From Megalonaias nervosa (taxonomy: Eukaryota > Mollusca > Bivalvia > Unionida > Unionidae): a DNA stretch of 64,000 bases. The stretch lies in assembly GCA_016617855.1 (NCBI GenBank), contig JAECUM010017573.1, positions 1 through 64,000 on the forward strand. The letters run 5' to 3'. How positions within the stretch are numbered: position 1 is the first letter of the stretch; every line of letters starts with the position of its first letter. This document shows, one piece after another, positions 48,050-59,095 of this stretch. The notes under the pieces are model-generated. The model was not told the DNA's origin. It saw nothing but the letters and a program-made list of their open reading frames with translations, and searched no databases. A program made the translations under genes and the position numbers.

Positions 48050-49200
48050 ACTGCTGTGGTGGTGATACTGGACATATCAGACTGTCACTATTATTTTCAT
48101 TTAGGACCAAGGAGACATAATTCATAATTAGAAGTCTCTTGGTGAAGATCCATGTCAATATGACCATTTGTCTTGGGCAGAATTGACAACATGACTTTCA
48201 AGATGGCTGTCATGGCAGCTCTGTTGGTTATACAATTGGGCCCATTTTTATTTATACTCAACCAAGGCTCTCAAGATATCTATTTGTGAAACATTATGAC
48301 CATCCATTTTTGAGTTGAGATATTTTCAAGTTGGCAACCAACTCGGCAACAAAAGAACTCATTTGATGAAAATGCCAAATCAAAATGAAGGAGTAGTGAT
48401 AACAAGATTTCAAAATTGCCACTACAGTGGCAATATTGGACAGATCAGCAACATTTACTTTAGGACCAACAAGACATCTTAAGACATCTTCTGGTAGAAA
48501 CCCAATGTTCATATGGCTTTTCACTTGAAGGTGTAACAAAAGCAAGAATCTCAAGATGGTTGGTTTTTGTAGCCAAATTGGATGTCCGACTTGTCATTTC
48601 CATTTCAGACTAAATGGACATCATAAGAAGACTTTAAGCAACCATTGATTAATGAGAAGTATTGAAAAGATTTTTGAGATGACAACTGTGGCAGCCATAT
48701 TGGATGTCCAAGTGGCATCATTTACATTTTGGAGCAACACAACAGCATAAGAAGTCTTCTTGTGAAAACCCCATGCCAGTGTCACTTTCTGTTTAGGAGG
48801 AATAGTGATAATATGTTCATGACAGCTGCTGCAGTGGCCATACTGGATGTCAGATCAGCACCACTTTCATTTTATGATCAACTAGATGTCGTAAGAGGTC
48901 TTTTTGTGAAAACCCCATCTAAACATAAGCACCTAATTAGGATTAGCGATAACAAGATTTTCAAGATGGGTGTTGTGGTGGTAATGCTTACTCTCTGAGC
49001 AGCACCATTTACATTTAGGACCAACCTGACCACATGATGACTGCGTTTGTTAAGTTTCATGACAATCATTCAAGTAGTTCAGAGGAGCAGTGATAGCAAA
49101 CTTGTGCAAATGGATGGATGGATGATTGACAACAGACCATCCCACAAATTCTCCTGGTCTAAAATCTATGGACTACCTAAAACAGATAAGATTTAACAAA
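48050..49200 (+). mobile_element. ~146-bp-repeat element, copy C
   Basis: About seven degenerate units are followed by the family's 3' end (AAGTTTCATGACAATCATTC, GTGATAGCAAACTTGTGCAA, ATGGATGGATGGATGATTGA). Unit landmarks GGACCAA.. lie near 48103, 48463, 48608, 48732, 48868 and 49018. It lies in the last DNMT3 intron. Confidence 0.85.
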
Positions 49201-50135
49201 GCTAAAAAGTAGGGCTTGCAATATGATGCATGATTTTTTGCACAACTGACTATTTTATCTTCTGCTTAATGTTTTAGAAAAAGTAAGAATCCCACATTCT
49301 ATAACAGACTATAGTGCTTATGGCAATCAAATTTGAAAATCAGCTTCACACTGACATTTATCAGCATTAATACCCCTGTCAACAGAGCATTCCTTCATTT
49401 AAACATCATGAGGTTGTTAAAATCACAAAAATGCTGTATACAAACTAGCACAATAGTGATCCAACCAGACGTCTTACTAAACATGTCAGTTACCCAACAA
49501 GGATGTACATCCCAAGGCAAAAAGTGTTTGTAACATTTTTAAGGTATCTTTATTTTTATTCTTGATATTAATATCAGTAAATAAATGTTTTCCAATTAAA
49601 TGCATTTGTTTTGAAATTCAAGCACTTTTAAAGGATTACTGGAGAATTTCAAGCACTTTTCCATTATCCATTGCAGTCCACTGCAGGTAACCACCAAATT
49701 CAAGCAATTTTTCAGTACTCAGTGCAGCTTACACACACAAACACAACTGTACCTAAGTAGTACATGCAACAAACCATACATGCCATATTCCCAGGCAGTG
49801 TTGGGGGTTTCTGAGACTCAAAAAGAGTGTTTTGAGGTCCCATGTGGGTCAGGGTGTGTGATGCCCAAAACACATCATCAAAATGAGAATAAACTATATT
49901 TTCATACCATGCTATAGCAAATGACTGGAAATTCAAATCCAAATAAAAAGCAAACACCCTCTGTTTTCTCTGAAGCAATTAATATACCTACAAACAAAAC
50001 ATGGTAGACCTAGCATTGTCAAATAACATCACCACACAGATATTTATGTGCAAATGGTCACAGTCCCAGAGGCATTAAACAAAACAATACACCAAGTTAC
50101 TGTCTTTAAAATCCACTGGATAGTGGAATTTAGAC

Positions 50136-50311
50136 ATTACATGCAGTCTTTGCCAATTTGAGTAATTCAGTAGTTGGTTTAAAATTAATGTAAGTATCAT
50201 TAATGTTCATCTTTTCACTCATTAGAGATTGGATGGCACTGTTGTTCAAATTTCCCCTAAGACCTTGCTGAATTTCTCTTAGGATGGAGAATGCCCTTTC
50301 AACATCCATCA
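50136..50311 (-). pseudogene. hAT-type transposase C-terminus
   Basis: On minus, DVERAFSILREIQQGLRGNL followed by SLMSEKMNIN resembles the hAT C-terminal dimerisation region (motif ERxFSxxxxI). It ends with a stop at 50136. It is directly abutted upstream by a TGA microsatellite and a LINE end, and no other part of the transposase was recognised. Confidence 0.65.
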
Positions 50312-50690
50312 TCATCATCATCATCATCAATCCCTTAACCCAAGAAGTCGTTGGGGCACCACAGTTGACTTTACAACCAATTCTCTCCATCTTTCCCTGT
50401 TCTCTACTGCCCTTTGGGAATCTCCAAATCCCATGCTTGTCCACTCCTTAATGTTGTCTTCCCACCCCTTTTTCTGTCTGCCTCTTCCTTCAGCATCCAC
50501 ACTGCTGTAAGGAAGTATCAAACATGCAATGACCACTTGAGTCGTCTTCTTCTTCCAATAAAGTACAATACCACACTTGAGCATATTTCCATACCGCATA
50601 AAACTGGGGGGGGGAGGGGAAGAACATGTGTACCAGTCATAAGAATCTATGTACAGTGCAGTTAAAAACAGTAGTTGAATGCTTAGCATA
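50312..50690 (-). mobile_element. LINE 3' end with (TGA)n tail
   Basis: On minus, GWEDNIKEWTSMGFGDSQRA and VENRERWRELVVKS form the C-terminal tail of endonuclease-RT LINEs of the RTE or similar type. It is followed by GGGTTAAGGGATTGATGATG and a TGA repeat (50312-50333), the usual 3' end of such elements. It adjoins the hAT remnant, so it probably inserted into it. Confidence 0.75.
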
Positions 50691-52330
50691 GTTGGATGGT
50701 ATGCACCTGCAATTTGAAGATACTGAGTAAGGCAGAATTAACTGCTTTATGTGGAGAACTTTCCAGAGTCAAATACCATCGGGGAAGATGGAGTGCTTGT
50801 ATCTGTCCTTGCAAATGGGATGAAGTATTTCTGGCTGTGGCTGCATATGGAGTGTATTGGTATTAGGTATCTTAATGGTACATCAGCAAGTTTGTGGACA
50901 ATCCAGTGCATCACTACAACTTCAGCTTCTGCTCATCTCTCTTGGAAGGTGGGAAGCTTAACACTGCTAGTTCTGTGTTGAACTCCAGTGATCTGTGATG
51001 CTCTGCGCTGGACCATCTCTAGTCTGTTGATGTATTCCTTGACATGCAGGTCTCAGATTACTCCTCCATATTCTATGATGGGATGGAGTAGTGTCTTATA
51101 GTACAGATCTTAAATCTTGGCTGGACATTGGTAGATGATTCTCTGTATGAAAGCAGGAGTGCAACTGGTCTTTCTGACAGTGGCACTGATATGCATTTTC
51201 CAGCTCAGGGATTTACAGATATTGATTTTGCGGAGTCTACAGTATCTAGTGCCTCGGCATGGATGTTATATGGTATGTTAATGATCTTTCTCCTGTTAGT
51301 AATGTGGAAAACTTGACATTTTAAGGGGTGGAACTCCATCATTCAATCCTTTTCCCAGTTCTGTAGTTTGTCCCAGTCACCTTTTAAGGTTTCAGAATCT
51401 GCTACGGACTTAATCTTTCCATACAGAAGGTAGTCATCAGCAAAGAGGCTCAAATAATTGATTATTTGGATATTGAGATTCTAGTAGGTTGTTAATGACC
51501 AGTAAGAGTAACAGGGGTCCAAGAACACTTCCCTGAGGAAATCCCGACTACTGGTGGTGTTCCTGAGGTTGCTCCATTAAAAACAACTTGCTGTGTTCTG
51601 GATCCCATGAAGTCTTTTATATCCATTGGTGTGTGCAGCCCTGATGCCATAATAGTCAAGCTTGTAAAGCAGGCAGGGGTGGCAAACGTCTTAGAGTATC
51701 AAGTAGAATGATCTCAGATTGTTCTTTGTGATCAGTTGAATTGGCTACGTCTTTGATAGTGATAAATGAGTTTCACAAGATCTTTTGCAGACCCCATGTT
51801 GTGCATCTGAGAGTATCTGGTTAAAATCCAGGTGTTTCATAATAGAGCTTGTGATAATATGCTCAAGGATTTGACAGATTACAGAAGTGAGGGAGGTTGG
51901 TCAATAGTTCTCTACGTTGTTTTTTTTTATATCTCCTTTCTCGAATATGGGGACATCATTGGCAGTTTTCCTCTCCTCCAGTATAGTACCACTACTGACT
52001 GATGCCTGAAAGAACAGGTAAAAAACTGGTGCAAGTTCAGCTGCTAGTTTCTTTAGAAGCCATGTTGGGAGTTGGTCTGGTCATGTCGTCTTGTGTGGGT
52101 TTAGGTCTGGAAGTTTTCCAACACCAGTCAGATTATCAAATCATGGTTTTTCTCAAGGAAGATAGCAGTTTCCCATTTCTGCCCAGAACTGGCTAAGGTA
52201 TGTTGTTTCATTGTCAAATTGTGGTAGCTCCTAAAGTGGTGTAAGTATGTAGTCTTCAGTCTGCTCTAACAAAGAAGCTTGTTTGTCACCTTGAAGTACT
52301 CCAAACCTAACGGCCAGGTCTAATATTGGA
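50691..52330 (-). mobile_element. Second LINE, RT domain, decayed
   Basis: On minus there are VLGPLLLLLVINNLLESQ (motif B region, about 51487-51530) and FADDYLLYG (51420-51446, catalytic Asp pair intact), then WDKLQNWEKD, and C-terminal blocks down to about 50700 with repeated frame breaks. RT blocks upstream of motif B (51550-52330) are weak. The clade (CR1/Jockey-like?) is not resolved. Confidence 0.75.
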
Positions 52331-52599
52331 AGATGTCAACAAGAAAGCTACAGTGATCTTCTCAATAAAAAGCAACTTAATTGATTTGGTAAAAACATAA
52401 TTATACAAACAATGTATGCAATTTCCAAGAGGTAATTTAACTACATTTAACTGATTTAAAGACCTATAATTTGTTTGCATTGTTTGAAAATGTTTTTATT
52501 AAATTTATATATCCAGCATATTAAGTTTTAATTTTTCTTCTTTATACATTTCTGGGTAGAGGGAAGGCAGTACAAAAATGCCTGTCTAGTAAGGGTGTT

Positions 52600-52868
52600 C
52601 ATGTTCTTTCTTTATCAATAAAAATGAACTGAGTAAACATTAACATGTGCCTCTTACTGTCTTTATCAATAAAAATGAACTGGGTAAACATTAACATGTG
52701 CCTCTTACTGTCTTCATCAATAAAAATGAACTGGGTAAACATTAACATGTTCCTCTTACTGTCTTTATCAATAAAAATGAACTGGGTAAACATTAACATG
52801 TGCCTCTTACTGTCTTTATCAATAAAAATGAACTGGGTAAACATTAACATGTGCCTCTTACTGTCTTT
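52600..52868. repeat. 51-bp satellite, 5 copies
   Basis: Five nearly identical 51-bp units carry ATCAATAAAAATGAACTGGG and TAAACATTAACATGTGCCTCTTACTGTCTTT. Because 51 is a multiple of three, both strands are open (76 and 83 residues). These are not genes. Confidence 0.96.
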
Positions 52869-53876
52869 AAATTGATCTCTTTCATGCCTATAATCATATT
52901 GAAAAGTCTGGGGTAATTGAAATTTGGTAGTATAACAAGATTAAGATAACAAATAATAATAAAGATAACTGACCAGAATGTTGTATTCAGCATGCTGAAT
53001 GTATTTCGACTTGTCCTGACATTACATACAGACAGTCTGAAATGCTTTGTACAAACCTTCTTCATGGCATGGTCATACACCCTGATTTAAATCGGGATGG
53101 TCTTGTCACCTCTCTTGTCATTCGAACTGTCAATCAGGACAAAAAGTTTTCATTTTGGCATAAATCTGTTACTTGTCCAACATTGGTGCAGTTGCATTAC
53201 CAATGACATTTGCAGTTTTCATCCTTTTGTAACCAAATTTCTTCAGAGATGGCTCATTTCCCAGAACACAACTACACAACTACATTTCAACATTTTGCCT
53301 TCAAGAATGAATAACACCTGTACACAATTCCAACTACTAAAATAATCATGTTTTCATTTTATATATCGAGTAAAAATCCAACATTGAAGAAATGTTGCAG
53401 CTGATCACAAACTTTAATAAAGTTGGCTTTAACATCCTCATTTGATTCAATGATGTGAAGTAACATCTGTTCATTAGCATGTGTCTTTGATGTACTTCTA
53501 CTTTATGTCACTTACCTATGAAAACTAACTAAATGGGCTCTCTCACAGCAGAATTTGAGCTGGACTGTTTACTGTTCATACATCACTTACTGTGGATTAC
53601 AGACATATATCGCGCTGGTCAAGAAATGTAAGTGGCATTTTTTTTATGTTGAAAAAACAAAATGTGGTTAAATTTATATCGTGTTTTTCTAAACATAACC
53701 GTGTCTGGGGTTTGGGAGTCCAAAATCGTGTTTTTTGTGTGACACGGTGTGTTAGGGCATGTATGGCAAACATATGCACAGATTTCTGTACCAAATGGAA
53801 TGAATGCACGATTCCTGTTTTTTGTTTTTTTTTTAACCTAAGAAAAGTTTATTCTGTACAAATTACAGTATGCTAC

Positions 53877-53995
53877 CTCTCCAGCTCAGTGACCCAGACA
53901 ATGTCTTCTCTTCCATCCATTGTGACTGGAAAGATGTCATCTTTACCCTGCATCAACGAGTTGGATCTGGTCGTTACTGTGCGCAGAGTTTCCAC
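53877..53995 (-). CDS. DNMT3 exon (TRSNS..VWVTELE)
   Basis: The acceptor is TATAATTTCAG and the donor AG/GTAGCA. The 119 bp encode [20 protein letters not shown], then [19 protein letters not shown], and leave two bases of a split Arg codon. It corresponds to the human block TITTRSNSIKQGKD..FPV. A plus-strand open frame over the same bases is a shadow. Confidence 0.95.
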
Positions 53996-54231
53996 CTGAA
54001 ATTATATGCCAAAGTTAAGTTTCAAGACTACCCAGATATATTTAAGAGTTCACAAGACAGCATTTGATCCAGGTTTCTATGGTGACTGTAAGTATGTCAC
54101 TTTCTTCATATGGATGGAAAAGAAATCCATCATAGATCACCACCAACTCCACCCTCGAACTGTTGATACTGCATATTGTAAGTTCAAGCTTGATCCCATA
54201 AAGTGATCAAGATAAAGTGTCACACTTAGGA

Positions 54232-54332
54232 AGAATATCACTGACCATGGCAGGACTTGAACCTGTAACCACTCAAACCTAGGTGTAAAATGCACAAGCA
54301 CTGAGTCATGCTGCCTCTTTCTCCATGGACAT
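54232..54332 (-). mobile_element. tRNA-derived SINE head
   Basis: On minus, GGTTCAAGTCCTGCC is a good B box, with an A-box-like GCATGACTCAGTGC about 45 bases upstream. Only the head is recognisable. Confidence 0.55.
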
Positions 54333-54831
54333 GCATGACTTGATGTTCCATAGTTTTGATATTTACAGACACAAGCTAAAAGGTAAGGCCATTTCTAACT
54401 GTCTATAGAGTCAGTCTGAGCAGTTCTTCCAAAGACTAACATAGATGCCCAATAACATTACTGTGCATCATGTAATACATGACAAATGAACTCATTGCAA
54501 GAGCAATTCCTTTCCTTATCAAAATGACGATACCCATTTGTATAGCGCAGTCAAGAGTGAAAAAAGAAAAGGTCTTAACATTTGTGCATACAAACTACAA
54601 ATATCTTTTCTTGTCCACTTAAGCAACACAAGAAAAACTGCAAAGAAACAGTTTTCAATCTGAATAATAACAATTTTAACAATTGCTAAACACAAAGGAT
54701 ATATGAGAGAAGTCTCCACTCTAATATGTGGAAAATACTGAAAGTTCAGATTTATCCAAGCAAGCACAAATATCTATTAAATTTCTATCAAGTAATTCTT
54801 ACATGACAAGAGAGGGTTTCAGAGAACTCAC

Positions 54832-54913
54832 CCTGGCCTTTCTATTACACAGAGGAGACAACATGGAACTCAGTGAAGTTGGTTTCCTTAGTTCTACCGA
54901 CACAGCAGGAGTA
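54832..54913 (-). CDS. DNMT3 short exon before the TRSNS exon
   Basis: The acceptor is TATATTTTTTAG and the donor AGG/GTGAGT. It is 82 bp. It encodes TPAVSVELRKPTSLSSML and SPLCNRKAR after a split Ser codon, and enters the next exon in phase 0. It is the variable linker matching the human stretch that ends in GRIAKF. Similarity is weaker than for its neighbours, but phase, splice sites and length fit. Confidence 0.82.
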
Positions 54914-56880
54914 CTAAAAAATATAGTAGGGAAGAATTCATCTTTACCGACGGTTGAATCAGTTGATACTATCAAATACAAGAATATGTATATATGTATG
55001 TGTGTGTGCCTGTCTATATGTATGTGTATATATGTACAGAGTTGAACAACATAACCACACAAGTATGGGTTTAAGGTGCTAATTAAAAGTTAAACTCCAA
55101 ATATATAAAGGTAAACATTTCAAAAAAATCCTTAACAAATGAACTGCTAAATAAAAATAAACAATGTAATAAACGTGATAAAAGGTAAAGATATTAAAAA
55201 AAATCTTGCAAAAGTATATAAAAAATAAAAGATAATTGTTAAATAATTGTTTAAAAATTTGTTTATGTTGGTACATCATCAAAAAGCTTTTTATTGAGTC
55301 TCCATCACAAAATTTCTGTCTGCGCAGATGTGAATCCCACCAACTCACCATAACTCCATAATGGAGCAGACCACAAATATGTTTTCCATAGTTATTAAAG
55401 TTGTTAATTTGTGAGAAATTAGAACTACTTTATGCACTATATGGCCCAACATACAACATGTGTACTACTTTATGCACTATATGGCCCAACATACAACATG
55501 TGTACTACTTTAAGTTAGCACAAACTTTCTGAACAAAGAACACAGGCCACTTCACAGCACAATTTCAAGATAAATGACTACTTAATTTAACTTGGCACCA
55601 ACTTTCTGAACAAAAACATGGGCCACTTTGCAGCACAATTTCAAGATAAATGTCTACTTAATTTAACTTGGCACCAACTTTCTGAACAAAAACATGGGCC
55701 ACTTTGCAGCACAATTTCAAGATAAATATCCCTAAATTGAGATACTTGTACAATGACTCTCTCCATGTACAGGGTTTTGATTTCTGATGGTCCAAAACTG
55801 TCCTTGCTTACTTAGTGCAAGGCTTTCAATTATGGAAGCTATCCAGCCAATACATGACACCAGAACTCATTGCCTCACTATTGTTTCTTTCTCTGACTTT
55901 ATATTTTATATCATAATGTTCAAACCCAAAGATACTCTTTCATAAATGAGCAGTGAAGGGCATACCCCAGTATACCTTTAACCATCTACCCTAATCAAAA
56001 GTCTTGCATCAAGTAGGCAAGGACAGTTTTGTACTATCAGAAATAGAAACCATCAAAGTCTGGGAAAATTAAAAAAGAAAACTTCTACACTGATATTAGA
56101 GCCAATATAGTACTGTATTAAGTGCCCCATTTTGACACTGGTACCCTTATTAATACCAAATTCAGATGGACAGGCAATCAGAGGTCATAACTCCTGTAAA
56201 AAAAATGTCATGGAATGATATAAGTTGCATTTATTCAAGATCTCAACACAAACTTGGTTAAAAACCAACAACCTTTGTAAATATATGTTGAGGAAATGAA
56301 AATCAAGAGGCATAAATCCTGTATGGATGGCAATCAAATTTGTTCCATCTCACTCACCCAAAGCTCCATGACAATTCGAGTTAAAAAAACAAGATCAGGA
56401 GTTTATTTTTGTAAAAAAAAAAAATCTGGAGGTCAAGCATGCAATCAGAGGCATACATGGAAATCAGATTGTTCAGTTTCATTCATATAAAGCTCCATAC
56501 CAAATTTGGTTGAAATCCAACAAACCCTGTTCAAGTTATGGGGTATAACCCAAACTCAGGAAAAAAGTCCATTCTGGGAGTATGTTACAGACTGGAAAAA
56601 GTCATTAAAATAGCATCATTCTAGGTATTCATCGGATGTATCTACAAATTGTTTAATAAAATCCCGATCATATTTGTGTTAAGACCTCTGACCTCAAAAT
56701 CAAAATCATTGTTGTCTATAAACTTGTTTATTGGAATTAAACTAAATACGAAGTCTGGTCCAAATCTAAATTTGTATATAAACAAGTGTCTCTGTTCACA
56801 AGGGCAATGAAGTATAAAAATACAAGAAATGACCTTTGACTTGACCCAAGGACAATTATGTCTGGATTTCAAACTTTCGC
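54914..56880. other. DNMT3 intron with two small tandem arrays
   Basis: A direct duplication of about 40 bp (ACTTTATGCACTATATGGCC..) lies at 55427-55507, and a ~76-bp unit (AACTTTCTGAACAAAAACAT and onwards) is repeated three times at about 55515-55730. The rest is AT-rich, with no recognised exon. Confidence 0.7.
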
Positions 56881-56889
56881 AAAAGTACA

Positions 56890-56982
56890 GATATACTGGT
56901 TGGCAGATCTGCACCATTTTCACTCAGAACCAATTATTGTGTATACTGCAACATGTATTTTAGTGAAAACCAATGGGAGCAG
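56890..56982 (+). mobile_element. ~146-bp-repeat element, copy D, left part
   Basis: GCACCATTTTCACTCAGAACC through TTTTAGTGAAAACC to GGGAGCAG matches the ~146-bp unit. It is cut by the LTR at 56983 and continues at 57928. Confidence 0.7.
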
Positions 56983-57923
56983 TGTTATGAATATGTAATT
57001 AAATAACTTGTGTGTTTTAATTTTTTTTTATTTTATGTTTGTTTCATTACATTATAATGATAATTTTCACGGGATTAGACTATTTTCGAAAAATCACTTC
57101 TCTGTTTTGACCTGATTTGAACGTAAAAGGTATTACATTATCAGTATTTTTAGCTCACCTTGGTTGAGACATTTTGTAAACACTAAGTGAAAATGATTGG
57201 CTATTACGAAGGTCACTGTCAGCCTACGTGTTAGCTGAATTGTAAACAGCCTTTCTTTTTTTAATTTATTCCAGTGTGGGAATCTGATTCTTAGATAGGG
57301 CTATTCTTGCTTATGTGATAATTGACATATTTTTTACTGCGCTGTTCAGTCAAATTAAGTGATCATGTGACCCATCACGAGTGTCAAAATGACGTTTTAG
57401 TTGGGTTTAATTCTCAATCTCAGTGTTTTCTGGTTCAGTCGTATTTTAAACCTTGAGGGCTCAAGAGGTTTTTATTGCTGTTGCTAGTTTGTTCTGAAGT
57501 TCATCTATTTTTTGGAATTTAATAATTTAAATTCTCTAGAAAACAACACAAGTGCTTTTCTTTATAAAAAGTCTGGGGCAAAGACGTTCAGTGGAAATTT
57601 ATTCTGGAATTCTAAACAGAACATTATAAATTGTGTTTCAATGAGGAACTGTTGCCATCAGTACAACGACCTCATCTGACGTCATTGCCTTCCATATTGG
57701 AACTTCATCGAGATTCAAACCTGGATTCAATTAGAACTGTTTAGTGATAGGACTTATATTTTTCAATTCGGGGATTAAATTTTGGATTATATTCACAAAC
57801 CGTAAGTCCTATTTCATATTTTTATCTTGTTTTCTAGGGAAATAAATTATTTTGTTAAAATTTACAAAGCTTGTTGACTTCACTCTTTTCTTTTGTTACT
57901 TTTGTACGAGCATACACGTAACA
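56983..57923 (+). mobile_element. Solo LTR, family 1, 941 bp
   Basis: It starts TGTTATGAATATGTAATTAA and ends ATACACGTAACA. Flanking tetramers are GCAG and GCAA (one mismatch). It contains a perfect TGACGTCA (57677-57684), GTAAGT (57802), CTAG (57834-57837) and AATAAA (57841-57846). It splits the ~146-bp-repeat element. No internal region is attached, so it is a solo LTR. Confidence 0.88.
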
Positions 57924-57927
57924 GCAA

Positions 57928-58090
57928 AGATAACACAACTTGTTTAGAGATGGCCACTACAGTACCATGTTGAAGATAAGATTAATACCTCCTCGATATG
58001 ACCATAAATTCAGGAGAAGCATCCACAACTGATTTTTATGGCTGGATCAGCATCCTTTAAATACAAAAATAACTATTGCAAGAAAGAAAT
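57928..58090 (+). mobile_element. ~146-bp-repeat element, copy D, right part
   Basis: AGATAACACAACTTGTTTAG, AGATGGCCACTACAGTACCAT, TATGACCATAAATTCAGGAG and GGATCAGCATCCTTTAAATA match the unit in order, resuming after the LTR. Confidence 0.7.
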
Positions 58091-58100
58091 GGTAAGGTAA

Positions 58101-58816
58101 TGTTATGTATATTTAATCTATATTGTGTGCTTTACCTTTGTCTATTTTTGAGGAAAGAGTTTTGCATGTACCTAATATTTGTCATGTTTGTAAGTTATAA
58201 ATAAGTTATTTACTAATATCTGAATTCAAGGTCTAGACTTGTTTATAAAATCAGAATTTCTATAAGTCCAACATTGTTTACAAGCTTGTGAAGTTTTACA
58301 AAAAATAATATTTCACCATAGGTCAGGTGACAGTATATAAGAATGAGGTAAACAAAATTATTCATTCCTGTTTTTCAGTCTTTGGTAATCTGTACTGAGA
58401 GTTTTTAGCTGTGTTCAAATACAATTTGAGAACAATAATTTTTAAAAAATTATTCATTGGAAATTTACAAAGTGCTCATTGAAAGTCTAGACAAAACACT
58501 GCCATGGGATTATTGTGAATTCATTCAAAGACGTGGATTATATAATTGTGATACATAAAGACTTTTGGCACATCAACTCATTCAAAGACTAATGGTATAT
58601 CAACACACTAAATAATATTGGAATTCATTTGATCATTCTATACTTTTAGACTTGTGATAGAACATTTAGGATTATTTGGGACTTAATTCACAATAATGTA
58701 AGTTTCCCTTAGGCTTTCGCTTTGTAACTTAGAGAAATAAATTAATTTTTTTTTATTGAACTAAAACATGTTGGTTTCACTTCCTTTACTTAATTTATGA
58801 CCATAGAGTTACAACA
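58101..58816 (+). mobile_element. Solo LTR, family 1, 716 bp
   Basis: It starts TGTTATGTATATTTAATC, ends AGTTACAACA, and is flanked by a perfect 4-bp duplication GTAA (58097-58100 and 58817-58820). It has GTAAGT (58698-58703), AG (58731) and AATAAA (58736-58741). It is shorter than the other two LTRs but has the same ends and 3' signal layout. Confidence 0.88.
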
Positions 58817-59009
58817 GTAATTAACGTAGAAAAAAATATATGCCAATTTTTAAATGAGCCAATTATCCTGCTGGAATGTAAAGATGGAAATTGTGGGAAC
58901 ATTTTTTGTAAATTTTAGTCTTAAATGAGCTGTCAATGGTATGATAAAATCAACAGGTTTGAACATAATCATATTTTCTTTCGTCTACCTAAATTGCACT
59001 TTTACCAAC

Positions 59010-59095
59010 CTGTATAATCCTGGGATATTTCCCCAAAAGTATCGTGCTCTCTTCTGTGCAGAGAAGTACTTGGCATCCCATAATGCTGGCTTTTG
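59010..59095 (-). CDS. DNMT3 exon (RARYFWGN)
   Basis: The acceptor is ATGCTTTCAG and the donor ACAG/GTTGGT. The 86 bp encode QKPALWDAKYFSAQKR and then ARYFWGNIPGLY plus two bases. It matches the DNMT3 block DAK..SAAHRARYFWGNLPG, next to the SAM/DNA-binding core. It is the most upstream DNMT3 exon I can find in the window. Confidence 0.94.

Larger units (their letters stand above)
40955..59095 (-). other. DNMT3-type DNA methyltransferase, last 4 exons
   Basis: In minus-strand order, four exons (59095-59010, 54913-54832, 53995-53877 and 41102-40955) splice in frame to about 144 residues ending in TGA. They encode the C-terminal part of the DNMT3 catalytic domain, which adds methyl groups to cytosine C5 from S-adenosylmethionine in the nucleus. 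The order of conserved blocks matches human DNMT3A/B, with intron positions in similar places: SAQKRARYFWGN, then [21 protein letters not shown] and VWVTELE, then [11 protein letters not shown] and SWSVPVI-like [14 protein letters not shown]. The catalytic Cys (PC) and ENV exons lie further upstream and were not found up to 64 kb. The last intron (12.8 kb) is full of transposons. Confidence 0.92.

Noticed and set aside
53592..53999. A 135-residue plus-strand protein
   Set aside because: Its second half is the antisense of the DNMT3 TRSNS exon; the splice sites and conserved residues are on minus.
54728..55045. A 105-residue plus-strand protein
   Set aside because: It overlaps the DNMT3 exon 54832-54913 antisense and runs into a TATG microsatellite; no recognisable motif.
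57802..57837. A 36-bp intron in the LTR
   Set aside because: GT..AG boundaries exist, but 36 bp is too short for normal spliceosomal removal; kept only as a conserved signal.
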